Positions 21,430 through 33,118 of a DNA stretch of 64,000 nucleotides are shown here, one piece after another; position 1 is the stretch's first letter; each line of letters starts with the position of its first letter. The translations under genes and the position numbers were made by a program. Source of the stretch: Branchiostoma lanceolatum (lineage: Eukaryota > Chordata > Leptocardii > Amphioxiformes > Branchiostomatidae); NCBI RefSeq assembly GCF_035083965.1, contig NC_089736.1, positions 4,777,501 through 4,841,500 on the forward strand, given 5' to 3'. The notes under the pieces are model-generated. The model saw nothing but the letters and a program-made list of their open reading frames with translations, was not told the DNA's origin and searched no databases.

Positions 21430-22040
21430 GCCTTTGTTCAAGCTAACCCTACCAGTACACCATCTCGTCAAAAGAGCTTAATTCAATTTGTGGCTTACAT
21501 TCTTGCAGAGTGACATAACCTGACGCACTTGTGTGGCCAGCGGCCCATGACATTCAAACAGATCTTCTGCTTGAAAGATTGTCCATGCCGTTTTTTCTGA
21601 CTCGGCTGGTGGTGGAAAAATGTCATTGTTACTTCACTTCGACACTTCTTATAAAATAAGTGGTTGGGAACAATGAGTAACTGAAAAAAGTCAACAGTTG
21701 AAGGCAAACGCAATATATTTCACCCCCGAATATCTTCCCCGTGCTAAAATGGACTATTCCGAGGTCCTCCCTGTACAGAGACAACGAAGTTAACGTCCGT
21801 CACAAAGTTACAAGGGTAGAGTTACGGACGGGTCACTGAGCAGTGTTTCGTCGTTTTCGTCCTGCAGTCTGCAATTATTTCGATAGACGACACTTTTGTC
21901 ATGTCAAACGAAGCTTTAATCCTCATCCGACCGACACATGTTTGATGAATCTGGCCGGGACCCCATTTTGTTTGGCTCATAAATACATTTCTGGACGATC
22001 TTTTTGTACTTATTGTACATATCCTGTTTAAATAATCTGT
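21430..22040. repeat. upstream orphan copy of the NXPE spacer module
   Basis: It matches 14150-14640 in order: CATTCAAACAGATCTTCTGC, TGACTCGGCTGG, AACAATGAGTAACTGAA, GCTAAAATGGACTATTCCGA, GTTAACGTCCGTCACAAAG and TTTTGTCATGTCAAACGAAG. It marks the upstream border of the array and lacks an NXPE gene of its own within this window. Confidence 0.75.
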
Positions 22041-23694
22041 GGAGAATATTTTGACAAGTTCTGGTGTCAATAGTTAATGATTATTATCATGATTTATGCA
22101 GCAAATGCCAACCTGCATTTTGCTTTAAAAATCTATCATATATACCCTCCATATTCCAACAGTTTCAGTACCCCATTTATTCTTAATTCAAGAAAGTGAG
22201 TATCTTACTTTTCTACGCAACAATACCTTGTCGTATAATAGGAATGGTAACAAATTTCTGCTATTGCACAGGGGTTTCTTTCCTATTACGTAATAGACAA
22301 TCCAAAATCATCTGGGGTCATAATTCCTACTAAAATGGGCAAATATCGCCAAAAATATATTTCAATTTTCAAAACCTGTTTTCTTTTTTCATTTTTGATC
22401 TTGTGATTCCGCGTTTACATAATTCAAAAGTTTAAAAAGCAAATCCAAGTCGTCAGTGTGAAAAATCCGTCGTTGTTATCCGAAAGCCCTTCTCTAATTT
22501 ATGAGCAATTGAAGATGATGCAATCTTAGTCATTACGCCGGCGACGCCATGATTCCCAAAAGAGATGACGTCACCGTTACCCACATATCGTCCTCATCAT
22601 GTCACGTCTGGGCAATTATTACCTCCGTGTAGGAGGTTCACCTTTGACTGGGGTACTGGTTTGATTGTCTTGTGTGTTCGTACATATAACTCAATATCCT
22701 TTTGATGGATTTGTATACTATGTTGGTATGCTGGTAGTTATTGAAGTCCCAAAGAGACACGACAATTTTGGGCCCCCTGGCTGTATTTTCAGGTACTGCA
22801 GCATTACAGACCGACACCCCCTTCCTGAAGGTAGTGTGGTATAGTCAATGGACAGCTGGAGCTATTATATCCAATTCTTCATGATCGACATTTTGTAACA
22901 GTCGAGTGGGACTAATTTACATATACATGCAACAATAATTAGATAGTCATTCGTCATTTTTGGAAAACATTTCGTCAGATTTGCCAATGATTGTATGTTT
23001 CTTTATTTCTTTATTGGTTCCATATAAACATAAACACGTTGTATGTTGCACAGATGGACTTCAGAGTACCGTGACCTTTCAATGATCCACTACACTAGGT
23101 TAATGTAATAAATGCAGACGAATTTCATCAGTATTTTAGAATATTTCAAGGGATGTTGTATGTTACCATTATCAGAGTAAGTAAGATTTGTGTAGAATAT
23201 CTGTAACTATATCTAACTTTTTAATAAGCAACAAATGTTATTAAAACGTGGGGAAGAGACACTTAGAGTCTGCTAAAGAGGCTATCATTGCCATGGTTCG
23301 CTCCATTTCAACCCCACACCTGTTTCTTACACCTTATTTCAATTTTACACTTAAACACAAGGAATGCCCCTGGGTCTCAAAAAACTCCTTTATATCAACG
23401 TAACAGCTTTCACTTCTGACTTCCGGCTGGCCTTGGTCTATGCACATCCACCGTCTGTCAAGCAGATATAGAAATCCCAACGCTCCATTCTGCAAGTCTG
23501 TAACTCAAGTTACTTTGAAGACTCAGAGCGCCTCTAGCTCTGTTTGACTGATGTACACGTCCTTCAAGCAGATATAAATGTCACATCACTCTATGTCTTA
23601 CATGTAGGGGATAGGATTTTGGCAACTATGTTTATTAATTTGATCTTATCATAGTTAATATTGACCGACGGAGGCCCTATATTCATATAAAGCA
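22041..23694. other. intergenic sequence with a weak dispersed repeat
   Basis: About 22606-22810 is a diverged member of the dispersed family at 661-790 (words TAACTCAATATCC, GATGGATTTGTATACT, TTTTGGGCCCCCTGGC). A perfect CRE (TGACGTCA) lies at 22566-22573. I see no exon. Confidence 0.45.
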
Positions 23695-23930
23695 CAGCCA
23701 GTAGGTACCCATCTGAGTAATGAGGCTGTTGTAGTGCCTTTTAGCCATAACGTGCTCGATGCACCTCCTCAATCACGGAATATCCATTTTACGTCCCTTT
23801 CGAAAGACGAATGCAGCTCTAACCGGGATGCCCTTCCTCGGATTCGAACCAGGAAGTCTCCCAGTTACCAACTAATTGGAACCAGGAGCTCAACTGTGAA
23901 GCTGCTACCAATCGAGCTACAGGGACATCC
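23695..23930 (-). mobile_element. tRNA-derived SINE (family 2)
   Basis: Read on the minus strand, the head GTCCCTGTAGCTCGATTGG (A box) and GGTTCGAATCC (B box) are spaced as in a tRNA. The body follows, with AGGGACGTAAAATGGATAT and GTGCATCGAGCACGTTA, and it ends GGGTACCTACTGGCTGTGC. Related copies lie at 31855-32085, 33119-33300 and 35835-36075. Confidence 0.8.
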
Positions 23931-24292
23931 CAATGGATGTTCCATATTAAGTATCATTGATAAGTTTATTAATTAAGTCTATTTTGTTCTTTGTATGTGG
24001 CACTGTTAAAAATAAGTGATTAACTTTAGTGCAGTGCCACATTGTCTAGAAAAGGCAAAGAGAAAAAACTACATTCACGTAAACGTGTAGAATCAGGGAC
24101 AAACAATTGATAAGCAAGCGTGTGATCTTTTTGAAGAAAGGGAAATGGCGGAAATGAAAGTCGGCCCAATTCCCCCTCGCTGATTAGTCCTGCGGTTTAC
24201 GCCTTTGGGCACGTGTCTCTTCCCACGTAGGCAGGGTCCTATCGAAGATCAGACAATTCATTACCGTGTAGCTTAAGGCATCGGAAGCCTAA
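23931..24292. other. no feature seen
   Basis: AT-rich unique sequence without a supportable exon. Confidence 0.4.
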
Positions 24293-24440
24293 CCTACTTC
24301 ACAGACCTTCTCTGGGCGCTGGCGTTTAGTTTGTGAGGGAGCACTGATTGGAGATTTTTAAAGGGATGCAGCCTACTTCGCAGACCTTTCTAGAAGCGCT
24401 GGCGTTTATTTTGAGGGAGCGCTGGTTGAAGATTATCAAC
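24293..24440. repeat. two-copy tandem duplication, 79-bp unit
   Basis: The block CCTACTTCRCAGACC..GCGCTGGCGTTTA..GAGGGAGC(A/G)CTG starts at 24293 and again at 24372. Confidence 0.75.
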
Positions 24441-24473
24441 ATATAGACCCACTTTGTTCTTGTGCCGGGAATA

Positions 24474-24640
24474 TACTGTAAATGCAGAAATGTTCGCGGG
24501 GATTTGAGTTCGCGGTAGGGAGAAGATGGAGTGTTTGCGGTGGTTCTGACTTCACGTTTGAAACAATAGGAGCGCTACAGTCACATAATGGAACGACTTT
24601 TCACGATAGTTTTAAGTTCGCGGTAAAGACTTCGCTTCTT
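24474..24640 (+). mobile_element. TACTGTAAATGCAG miniature element, 3'-truncated
   Basis: The intact left end TACTGTAAATGCAGAAATG and the GTTCGCGGGGATTTGAG interior match 3177-3390 up to TTCGCGGTAAAGA. It then stops where the 190-bp array begins, so the right terminal repeat is lost. Confidence 0.75.
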
Positions 24641-25735
24641 CCCGCGACGGTTGAAAGAGTCAGTAATTCCCAGCGAGTCAAAACTAAGACTAAGATACCT
24701 GACCACAAATATCCGGAAACAGAGGCACACAGGCCAAAAACAATACCTCCATTTAATTTTCACGGGGGTTAAGAAAAGATTGATAACTTCTTCCCACGAC
24801 GGTTGAAAGAGTCGCCCTTGAGGCGTTGCCAAAAACCTGACCACAAATATCCGGAAACAAAGACACACGATCCAATAACAATATCTCCATTTTTCATGGA
24901 GGTAAAAAAAGATTGATACCTTCTTCCTGCGACGGTTGAAAAACCCAGTAATTCCCAGCAAGTCATAACGAAGACTCAACAATACTATACCATTAGGCTC
25001 GCATTCGAGGCGTTGCCAAAAACCTGACAACAAATATCCGGAAACAAAGACACACAAGCCAAAAACAATATCTCCATTTTTCACGGAGGTAAAAAAAAAA
25101 GATTGATACCTTCTTCCTGCGACGGTTGAAAAACCCAGTAATTCCCAGCAAGTCATAACGAAGACTTAACAATACTATACCATTAGGCTCGCACTTGAGG
25201 CGTGGCCAAAAACTTGACAACAAATATCCGGAAACAAAGACACACAAGTCAAAAACAATATCTCCATTTTTCATGGAGGTAAAAAAAGATTGATACCTTC
25301 TTCCTGTGACGGTTGGAAGAGTCAGTAATTCCCAGTGAGTCATAACAAAGACTTAACATTACTAAATATACCATTAGGTTCGCACTTGAGGCGTGGCCAA
25401 AAACTTGACCACAAATATCCGGAAACGCAGACATACGATCCAATAACAATACCTCCATTTTTCACGGAGGTAAAAAAAGATTGATACCTTCTTCCTGCGA
25501 CGGTTGAAAGAGTCGATGATTCCCAGCGGGTCATAACGAAGACTTAAGAATACTATATATATATACCATTAGGCTCGCCCTTGAGGCGTCGACAAAACCT
25601 GACCACAAATATCCGGAAACAAAGACACACGATTCAAAAACAATATCTCTTTATTTTTCACGAAGGTAAAAAAAGATTGATACCTTTTTCCTGCGACGGT
25701 TGAAAGACCCAGTAATTCCCAGGTAGTCATAACAG
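24640..25735. repeat. tandem array, about 190-bp unit, six copies
   Basis: The word GATTGATA(A/C)C followed by TTCTTCC recurs at about 24776, 24911, 25101, 25288, 25479 and 25675. The spacings are 135 (a unit with a deletion) and then 187-196 bp. Each unit holds CCTTGAGGCGT, ATATCCGGAAAC and a CTCCATTTTTCA(C/T)GGAGGT hairpin. Long minus-strand open frames run through it only because the unit is poor in stops. They shift frame from unit to unit and are not genes. Confidence 0.92.
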
Positions 25736-25934
25736 GAAGTCGAACAAACAGATCAAACAATGGCCCACCTTGTTGCACAGCACAGGTAAGTAGACTTTAC
25801 CTACAGATAATATGTCATCTCGTCTTTTGTACACATCGACCGCCTTGTCAGCGGCGAGACAACACATTGTTCCGATCCATTTCAGTCTTCCTGTGGTCCT
25901 CTGAGAATGTTTCAACAACACAGTCTAAGGTGTT

Positions 25935-26310
25935 GACGGACAGAACTTGTCCGCTTTAGTGAGTTTTGTTTCACAGGTGTGGACCCCGAGGGAAAAGACA
26001 TTTTATACAGGCTGTAATTCTGAGGTTTTGTAACAAAACGACATGTGGTGATTAAAAGAGGGTGTCCCAATTTGAATTCTCACTTACAGACTGGACCGAA
26101 ATTGTCCGTAATTTTTGTTTCACGGCTAAGTGCGGTCCTCTAGGAAAGAGACATTTAACGTACGAGTCGTAGCCTGTTATTCTGAGGGTTTGTAACAAAA
26201 CGACATTGAATTCACACTTAATTAAGTCAGACGGGACAGAACTTGAAACGACATGGCAGATTATAAGAGGGTGTCCTGATTCGAATTCTCATTTATGTCA
26301 GACTGGACCA
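25935..26310. repeat. two-copy tandem duplication, about 160-bp unit
   Basis: The succession TTTTGTTTCAC(A/G)G, TCTGAGG(T/G)TTTGTAACAA, AACGACAT and GAGGGTGTCC is present twice. TCTGAGG lies at about 26019 and 26181. The rest of 25736-26800 shows no gene. Confidence 0.75.
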
Positions 26311-26800
26311 TTAACTTTTATTAACTCAGCAAAAAACTGTTAGTTCTAGGCTACGTTCAGACGTGTAATGTTGATGTATTGGGCGACGTAAGGACGTCTC
26401 CACCCACATTTGCACAGTAAAACCCCTCTCTAATCTGACATGGATCAATAACTATCCTTTTATAACTGTTCTAGCAAAGTCAGCTTATTGTCACAATAAA
26501 TGTCTCCATGTCAAAATTCGTATCGATTCCTGATATAAGCTTCATTACGGTCTAGGTATATGTGTACACATGGGAAACCGAGAATCCATTGTTAAGCACG
26601 TAATACTTTAAGAATACGGATTCTTCTAAGCTACGCACGTTGCCCATTTATTGATAAAACGTTCATAACAATATACTGAATGTCAATGCTACAAAGTACA
26701 AGGTATGTACTCGATGCAGCGTCGTTGCCTATGTATGGTCAAGAGAATTTCTTTTCATCGGTAAAAGGTAGGTATAGGTAGTCCATTTTTAAAGCCGTAA
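26311..26800. other. no feature seen
   Basis: Unique AT-rich sequence. No exon or repeat recognised. Confidence 0.4.
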
Positions 26801-26804
26801 GGGC

Positions 26805-27060
26805 AGTAGGTTTTTAGCCACTGTGTCTAAGGTATGGTATTGGAAGGCGGGGCCCATCCCTCTCCTTCCTTTTACCTCCCCAACCGAAGTCAGGTACTCA
26901 TTTTTTAACCTAGGAGGGTGAGGAAAGTCTTTCCAAGGGCACTACCTCGGTGACGTATCACGGGATTTGAACCCAGAACCTCTGGATATGGGCCAAACAC
27001 CATAAGGCTGAAGCGTTGCGCCAACACGACGCCACTACGCCAACACGTCTAAGGTGAACG
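26805..27060 (-). mobile_element. tRNA-derived SINE (family 3)
   Basis: Read on the minus strand, an A-box-like TGGCGTCGTGTTGGCGCAAC and a B box GGTTCTGGGTTCAAATCCC head a body with GTGCCCTTGGAAAGACTTTC and GGGGAGGTAAAAGGAAGG. It ends ACTGCCCTTA. The body contains no coding frame. Confidence 0.75.
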
Positions 27061-27062
27061 TG

Positions 27063-27310
27063 AAAGCCCCCTCTCACTGGACCCGCGGCACGCTGGCGGC
27101 GTAGCTGCGACCAATCGAATTGACAAAGCACAAAACGAATTCCATCGACAAAAAAACAATCTTTATAAGTTTTGTGTTTTTTTGTTGTCTTTTTGGTCAT
27201 ACTTGTACGTTTTGAATGATATTCCCATTATAAAGTCAAGGGTAACACAAATCCAGTTTAGGACGCAGCGACGCCACCAGCGTGCCGCGGGTCCAGTGAG
27301 AGGGGGGCTT
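27063..27310 (-). mobile_element. palindromic-end miniature element (AAGCCCCC family)
   Basis: The left end reads AAGCCCCCTCTCACTGGACC and the right end is its near-perfect reverse complement (GGTCCAGTGAGAGGGGGGCTT), with inverted repeats of about 45 bp. The interior, reversed, matches those of 43070-43325 and 43738-43920 (GGAATATCAT, AAAGACAACAAAAAAACACA), so these are three copies of one family. Confidence 0.85.
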
Positions 27311-27474
27311 AAGGGAAACGGTAGATTCAAATGTCGAAAGTGAACACGGTGTCAACCGCATTTTCGATTTAATCGGTAGCAGCAAACCAAGTGCCTTCCT
27401 TTACCATCTATCTTGTAATAGGGATCAATAAGTTGCCGGCAAAGCATGTAAAGTCGCCGTAGAAATGTACATAG

Positions 27475-28920
27475 GTATTGACGTATCATCAAGATTTGTA
27501 ATTGAAATCAATTGCAATCTTAGAACATATCGTGACATATGATCAGATATAGATATATATGATTTATACACAGATATTTACGTATCATCTTCGTATTTTT
27601 AATTGAAATCAATCTTAGACACATCTTGTACACCTGGCATATGTCTATCGTGACATATGATCAGATACATATGATTTATACAGATATTTACGTATCATTT
27701 CGTATCTTTAATCAAAATCAATGTTAGAACATCTCGTATAACAGTCACAGATCTGTCTTAACATATAATCATATACTGATGATTTATACAAATATATTTA
27801 CGTATCATCGCAAGATTTTCAATTGAAATCAATGTTAGAACGTCTTGTAAACCTGACATAGATTTACTGTAACATACAATTAGATACATATGATTCATAA
27901 ATAGGTATCAAGTATGATCTTCGATTTTTTTTACACAGATGTTTACGTATTATTTTAAGATTTTCGAGTGAATCTTGTACTCCTGTACACCTGTACATCT
28001 TTTATGTAAATCTTGTGAATTTGACATAGATCTATCGTAACATATGATCAGATGCAAATGATTTATAAACAGGTATTTACGTATCATCTTAAGGTTTTTA
28101 ATTAAAATCAATGTTAGAACGTCTTGCACACCTGACATAGATCTATGGTATATTTCACGGTCCATGTGGTGTTTCACGTCAGTTGAGCGTTCCCAGTAAA
28201 ATGTAACATATACATTATAATCAGATACAGACGATTTATAAACAGGTATTTACGTATCATGTTAAGATTTTTGATTAAAATCAATGTTAAAACGTCTTGT
28301 ACACATGACAAAGATCTATGGTGTATTTCACGGTCCACTTCACGTCAGTTGAGCGTTGCCAGTAAAACATTTCTCCATAATCTTTATCTCTGGACAGGTA
28401 TCTATCGTAACATATGATCAGATACAGAGGATCTATAAACAGATATTTACGTATCATCTTAAGATTCTTAATCGAAATCAACGTAAAAACGTCTCGTAAA
28501 TTATAAACCTAACACTGATCTACCGAAACATATCATCATAAACAAATGGTTTATACACAGATATCTAGTACATTATCATCCTGTGATATTTACTTAAAAT
28601 CAATGTTATCTCTGGACAGGTAACATTTGTGACATATGATCATATACATATGATTTATGAATAGATATTTACCTATCATTTTAAGATTTTTAATTGAAAT
28701 CAATGTTTAAACGTTTAGAAAACATAAAATCATATACATATGATCTATACTTATATATCTACGTATAATCTTATGATTTGTGATTAAAATCGATGATAGA
28801 ACGTCTTGTACACATGACAAAGATCTATGGTATATTTCACGGTCCATATGGCACTTCACGTCAGTTGAGCGTTCCCAGTAAAATGCTCTCCATAATCATT
28901 ATCTCTAGACAGGTAACATT
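27475..28920. repeat. degenerate array, about 110-bp unit
   Basis: The words TTTACGTATCAT, ATTGAAATCAATGTTAGAAC, GTCTTGTACACCTGACAT, ATATGATCAGATACA and GATTTATA recur about eleven times in order, at spacings of about 105-200 bp. Three of the longer units (28140, 28315, 28825) also hold ATTTCACGGTCCA followed by TTCACGTCAGTTGAGCGTT. The units are well diverged, so the array is old. It is very AT-rich and non-coding. Confidence 0.88.
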
Positions 28921-29766
28921 TGTCAGACTACAGAGACTCGCGCCTTGGATGAGTCAGCTAATAGCTCACTGACAAAGGGGATAACTGACGGGACGGTTCG
29001 TTAATCTCGGGGGAGTGATGGTAAGAATAAGTGACGGGGTGGATCGTTTTTCTCTTGGGAGGGGGAATGATGACTGGTTTGTGGGGCCCATAAAAGTGAC
29101 GTCATCAAGATTGGGGCCCGTAGAAGTGTCTTATCTCAAATATTGTTTGATGAGTAGAATCTTGACATTCATTTTGTATTGAAGTCTTGTACAATAGTTT
29201 GTAGTTTGCGTACGAAAGTTGCTGAACTTTTGTTTGGCAATAAAGTTAAAGCTTCGAATTCTTCTGTATGGTTTGGCTTGTTTTTGTGCAACTTTCTGTC
29301 GCTTTTATTGTATGTTATCTAAGTTGTGTGTGTTTCTTGACTGGATTGCTTTAAAACAGTGCCAATGTTAAGACATACAAAACGCCAAAAAGGTCTCCAA
29401 AACAACCCGATGTTATAACATCTACTAACATAATTTCACCAGGGTACATAATTCCGCCACCCTGAAAAGATACGTCCAATCAGATCTCCAACCTAACGTG
29501 TATGATGCACTCCTGTATATCTAAACTTTGCATACCTGGGGGTACTGCACTAGAGTTCTCTCAAACAAACACACTGTTTTTCAATGTGGCGGATATGTGT
29601 TACCTGGCGGATTAATGTTAATGGAGGTTACATATCTGCTAGCCAGCTTGGAGGTTATCTGTGTCATCACAACACTCGGTGTTGCTTTTTATCTAATTAG
29701 CTAGAGAGGAGGGTGGATCAGGACAAAATGGCCCAGATTTCGACTGAGATAACACTTGTAAATTAT
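28921..29766. other. no gene seen
   Basis: Unique sequence with short GC-rich patches (GGGGCCC words near 29085 and 29117) and a CRE at 29097-29104. I see no supportable exon. Confidence 0.4.
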
Positions 29767-30130
29767 ACCGTGATTGTGTTTTAAGAATGCACTTAAGAGA
29801 GAGCTGGAAACAAAAATGTCAGGAACTTTCTGAATATGGCTTTAATTGAATATTTCGGTATCAAACGCGTGTATATACAAAAAAGAGATATTCCTATTTC
29901 TGACATTGTTGTATATTGATATTAACAGATTTTGTGTAATTGTTAATGCCGTTATTGTGTTTTAAGAATGCACTTAAAAGAGATGGTAACAAAAATGTAA
30001 GGAACTTTTTGAATATGGCTTTACTTGAATATGAATATTTTGCTATGAAACGCGTGTGTATACGAAAAAGAGATATTTCTATATCTAACATTCTTGTATA
30101 TTAAAATTGATAGATTTCGTGCAGCTCAGT
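29767..30130. repeat. two-copy tandem duplication, 181-bp unit
   Basis: GTGTTTTAAGAATGCACTTAA starts at 29776 and 29957. It is followed in each copy by GGAACTTTNTGAATATGGC, AAACGCGTGTNTATAC and GAGATATT. Confidence 0.85.
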
Positions 30131-31552
30131 AACCCTCATATTTTCACTTGTGTGGAAAGTACAAATAGAAACAATGGGGTTAAAAATCTCTCATGTTTAA
30201 CCTTCTTGATAAAACGGCTACGATGAAGTCATTATGAAAGCGAAACGCCTACAGAAGTGTTTAATGTCCCATGACCGTATGATGTCATACGTCGCGCGTT
30301 GATTGACAGCTATGAAGGACGATGGCGACAGGTACAACACACGGGGATTACCTCAGAGTGCTGGGTCAATCCGTCACTCGGAACATGGCGGGAAAGCGCT
30401 GTAAATCACCATGAAATGGGACGGATTTGTACCAATCACAACCCTTGTAACAAAAACAAGTCGCCATGTGAGGTATCGAAGCGAATATGATCTCAACAAA
30501 CCACCATTTCCGGTGTACGGACACACCTGCCTTGTTGATCTAAGCTGGGAGAGTTTCGCATGACATCATCGCACTATCCACCCGTAAAGGATAGTGTAAC
30601 CTTCCGGGCTGTACCATTCAATCGGGGCGAGCCTTTCTAAAACATCACAGAAAACATACATATTATCACTTGACGATAGCAAATAACACTCATGTACACA
30701 TCTACGTAGCACATGATTATTTCAAAATGGCCAAGATTAATCATACAAATGTGACAAGCTAGTTATGAATATGACGTCATCGCCGCGCCCTCCCGTGTAG
30801 AAGTGGTATCGCCCATGACGTCGCTTGAAGCACCACCTGAGTGTAGTGTATTATTCGCGGGGCAAACGCCGGTACAGGAACACACATGTTTAAAACCCGT
30901 TCATGTATTTCCTCCTAATCGCCAACAACACCAGTACAAACATTTGGAGAGGGAAAAGGCTTGACGGAGGCAGAAGGAGACAGAAGCCCGTTGGGGAAAC
31001 CACCGGTAGGTCTCTGTTTGTTTCTCGGGCCCTTACGAGCGATGATCCCGTGTGTATGCATAGGTAAAGCCCGGTGATGCCGAAACAATAACACGAGGCA
31101 TCAAACCGTGCGAACTGGCCACAACAGAGCACCGGGGATGATAAGGGTAGGCAGGGAGGGCGATTTTTCACTCAAGAAGGCGTATCTATAAAATACGTGT
31201 GAACATATGCTATACCGCAGCGGTTCGTGCGTGTGAATGTAGACTATGTTTTGTGGAGATATAGCCACTCTCTTCTGGGTGAACGGCTCTCAGGCATTTT
31301 CTTGGAAACGGTCCAAAAAATTCTCCCCAGTGCAATGTGATCGGGTCATCTGCTTCAGGGTTTTAATCAGTGTCTCTTTTTTTCTCGTGGTTGGCCAAGA
31401 TTTTATCGACTGAAGTGCCAGTATGATGTAATATGGCTTCTCTCGTGCCGTGTTGTGTTTTATAATTATGTGGCGCAGTGAGAGGCAAATATTAGCCATA
31501 TTTCACGGAATGACCAGTGTACATATGCTATAGTAGGTCTAGTGATAGAAGT
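30131..31552. other. no gene seen
   Basis: Moderately GC-rich intergenic sequence. A CRE (TGACGTCA, 30772-30779) is followed by a GC-rich stretch. The 93-residue minus-strand open frame at 30890-31171 shows no family motif, and I do not call it. Confidence 0.35.
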
Positions 31553-31740
31553 AGCCTCTACCAGGCCCTCCTAGGGGCTTTGGATAGGCTAGACTTCGGC
31601 AAAGAATAGGGCTAGGAGAGTCAGTCCGCGGAAAGGTTAACATTTCCTCCTCCGGTAAATGAAATCCTCTAGTGGCCAAATCAAACTCCCCTGGTAAATC
31701 TTTCTCCCTATAGACAGCTTAAGTCAGTGTGGTAGAGACT
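31553..31740. mobile_element. AGCCTCTACCAG miniature element
   Basis: The left terminus is AGCCTCTACCAGGCCCTCC and the right terminus is a degraded GTGGTAGAG. Internal words GGAGAGTCAGTCCGCGG, GGTTAACATTTC and TAGTGGCCAAATCAAACTCC are shared with 34388-34552, 38062-38233 and, reversed, 50317-50507. Confidence 0.8.
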
Positions 31741-31854
31741 ATGCTAGAAGGCTGAAAGGGGGTAGCTTCTATAGCAGACCCTGTGGTAGGATTATTTTTT
31801 GGTGGTTTATAATGGATACTTTCTGCATTGTGGTTCAGTGGGGTTTTATTGCTA

Positions 31855-32085
31855 CCGGGTTTTTGAGGCTGTGCTGTTGTCAGATATCCTGGGACAGGAC
31901 ATCTCGGTTGGGGCTGCACCCTTCCTTCAGAGGGGACGTAAAATGGGGGTTCCGTTTTTTAGGAGGTGCCTTAAGTACGTTAAAGGGGAAGGGCCAGCAA
32001 CACCTCCCTGTAAAGATATACATGTACTCTGCTATAGAAACAGCAAGGAAACTTGCTGTGTTATGTGTCACTGAGCGCTGCAAGG
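31855..32085 (+). mobile_element. SINE family 2 body, plus orientation
   Basis: Words GACATCTCGGTTGGGGCTGC, GAGGGGACGTAAAATGGG and AGGTGCCTTAAG..GTTAAAGGGGAA match the body of the SINE at 23695-23930, and the whole stretch matches 33119-33300 reversed, including TTTCCTNGCTGTTTC on the other strand. The tRNA-like head is missing. An open frame that crosses it is not conserved. Confidence 0.7.
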
Positions 32086-32783
32086 AAAACAATTACAACA
32101 ACGGTTGTCAAACCCGGTATCAATCGGAAAACTGGAATACAATAAGAGAATAGCACATGATTAGTCACACAAAAAAAACGAGTCCGCCACAAAGCCTAGT
32201 TTGGAGGCTACGAAAGAGGGCCTGTCTGCTCACTTGTGTGATGGAGAATTGTAGAAATGTTTCCCATTCCGGTGTAGCTATGAAATTTCAGCCGAGTCGG
32301 TGGTTACCATACCGCGCGATGCCAGCACGGTCCCAGAACCTAATCATGCATACACATGACTCCGGGCGATCAGGCTGGCTGGCAAATTGTTTATACTTAT
32401 CAATAATCAGTGGCAAAGTCAACTGTCAACAACAACTAGACACCTTTTAACCCTTCACCAGCATGGAAGCTCGGCTGCAATGTGTTATCTGCCGGCATCT
32501 ACAGGAGTTGTTGTCTTGTAGTTACAGTATAGACTTTATTACGGTTTCTGTTGGATGTTCAGTTGAATTAGAACTTCATCAGTTGCACACGACACGGTAT
32601 CTTATCCGACACAATATTAGGCAACTATAGACGTGATATCGTCCGTAAAAACGCGAACGCAAGCTTATACGATACGTTTCAAAGTGTCGAAGTGCTAGCG
32701 AATGCCACCAGGCACGGAACGGGGGTGTGACCCCGCCGATGTTTCATGGACGACAGTCGAGTCATGTGGTACCGCATGGTTAG
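32086..32783. other. no feature seen
   Basis: Unique intergenic sequence. No exon recognised. Confidence 0.4.
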
Positions 32784-33022
32784 TAGCCTGGTAACCATAC
32801 CAGCATCAGCGGGAGTGCACCGGTACCTGGACGGTGCTGGGAGTGATGCCCGCCCGCCCAGGTAGATTAGCGCACACGGCGGTGGTCTACGGGGCTGATT
32901 TCAATTAGATCACTGGGCAGCGATAACTAGAAAGGGCGGCGAAAATACAGGCCGGAAAGAGTCCTATACTGGGCCCGGAAAAACGCCCCTAAGCGGACCC
33001 GTAGAGAATGGTGACCAGGCTA
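32784..33022. mobile_element. TAGCCTGGTAACCAT miniature element
   Basis: The left end TAGCCTGGTAACCAT and right end ATGGTGACCAGGCTA are inverted repeats. The GC-rich interior with GATGCCCGCCCGCCCAG matches, reversed, the copy ending at 58394. Confidence 0.7.
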
Positions 33023-33118
33023 TACATGACTAACTGACAGGCCGTTTATCCCAGAATATGGCTTCAACAGTTCCCTTTATTTTTCTCAGCGATGTTGTTG
33101 TTGTTCACTTTGTAGTGC

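Noticed and set aside
24581-25156. A 191-residue minus-strand open frame across the 190-bp array
   Set aside because: The frame follows the tandem repeat, shifts between units because the unit length is not a multiple of three, and has no start context, splice signals or family motif.
27475-28920. CRISPR-like array of direct repeats
   Set aside because: Units are about 110 bp and diverged, with no constant short repeat and unique spacers; the window is eukaryotic.
31799-32153. Two overlapping plus-strand frames of 91 and 113 residues
   Set aside because: Both are translations of the SINE family 2 body, which also occurs reversed at 33119-33300.
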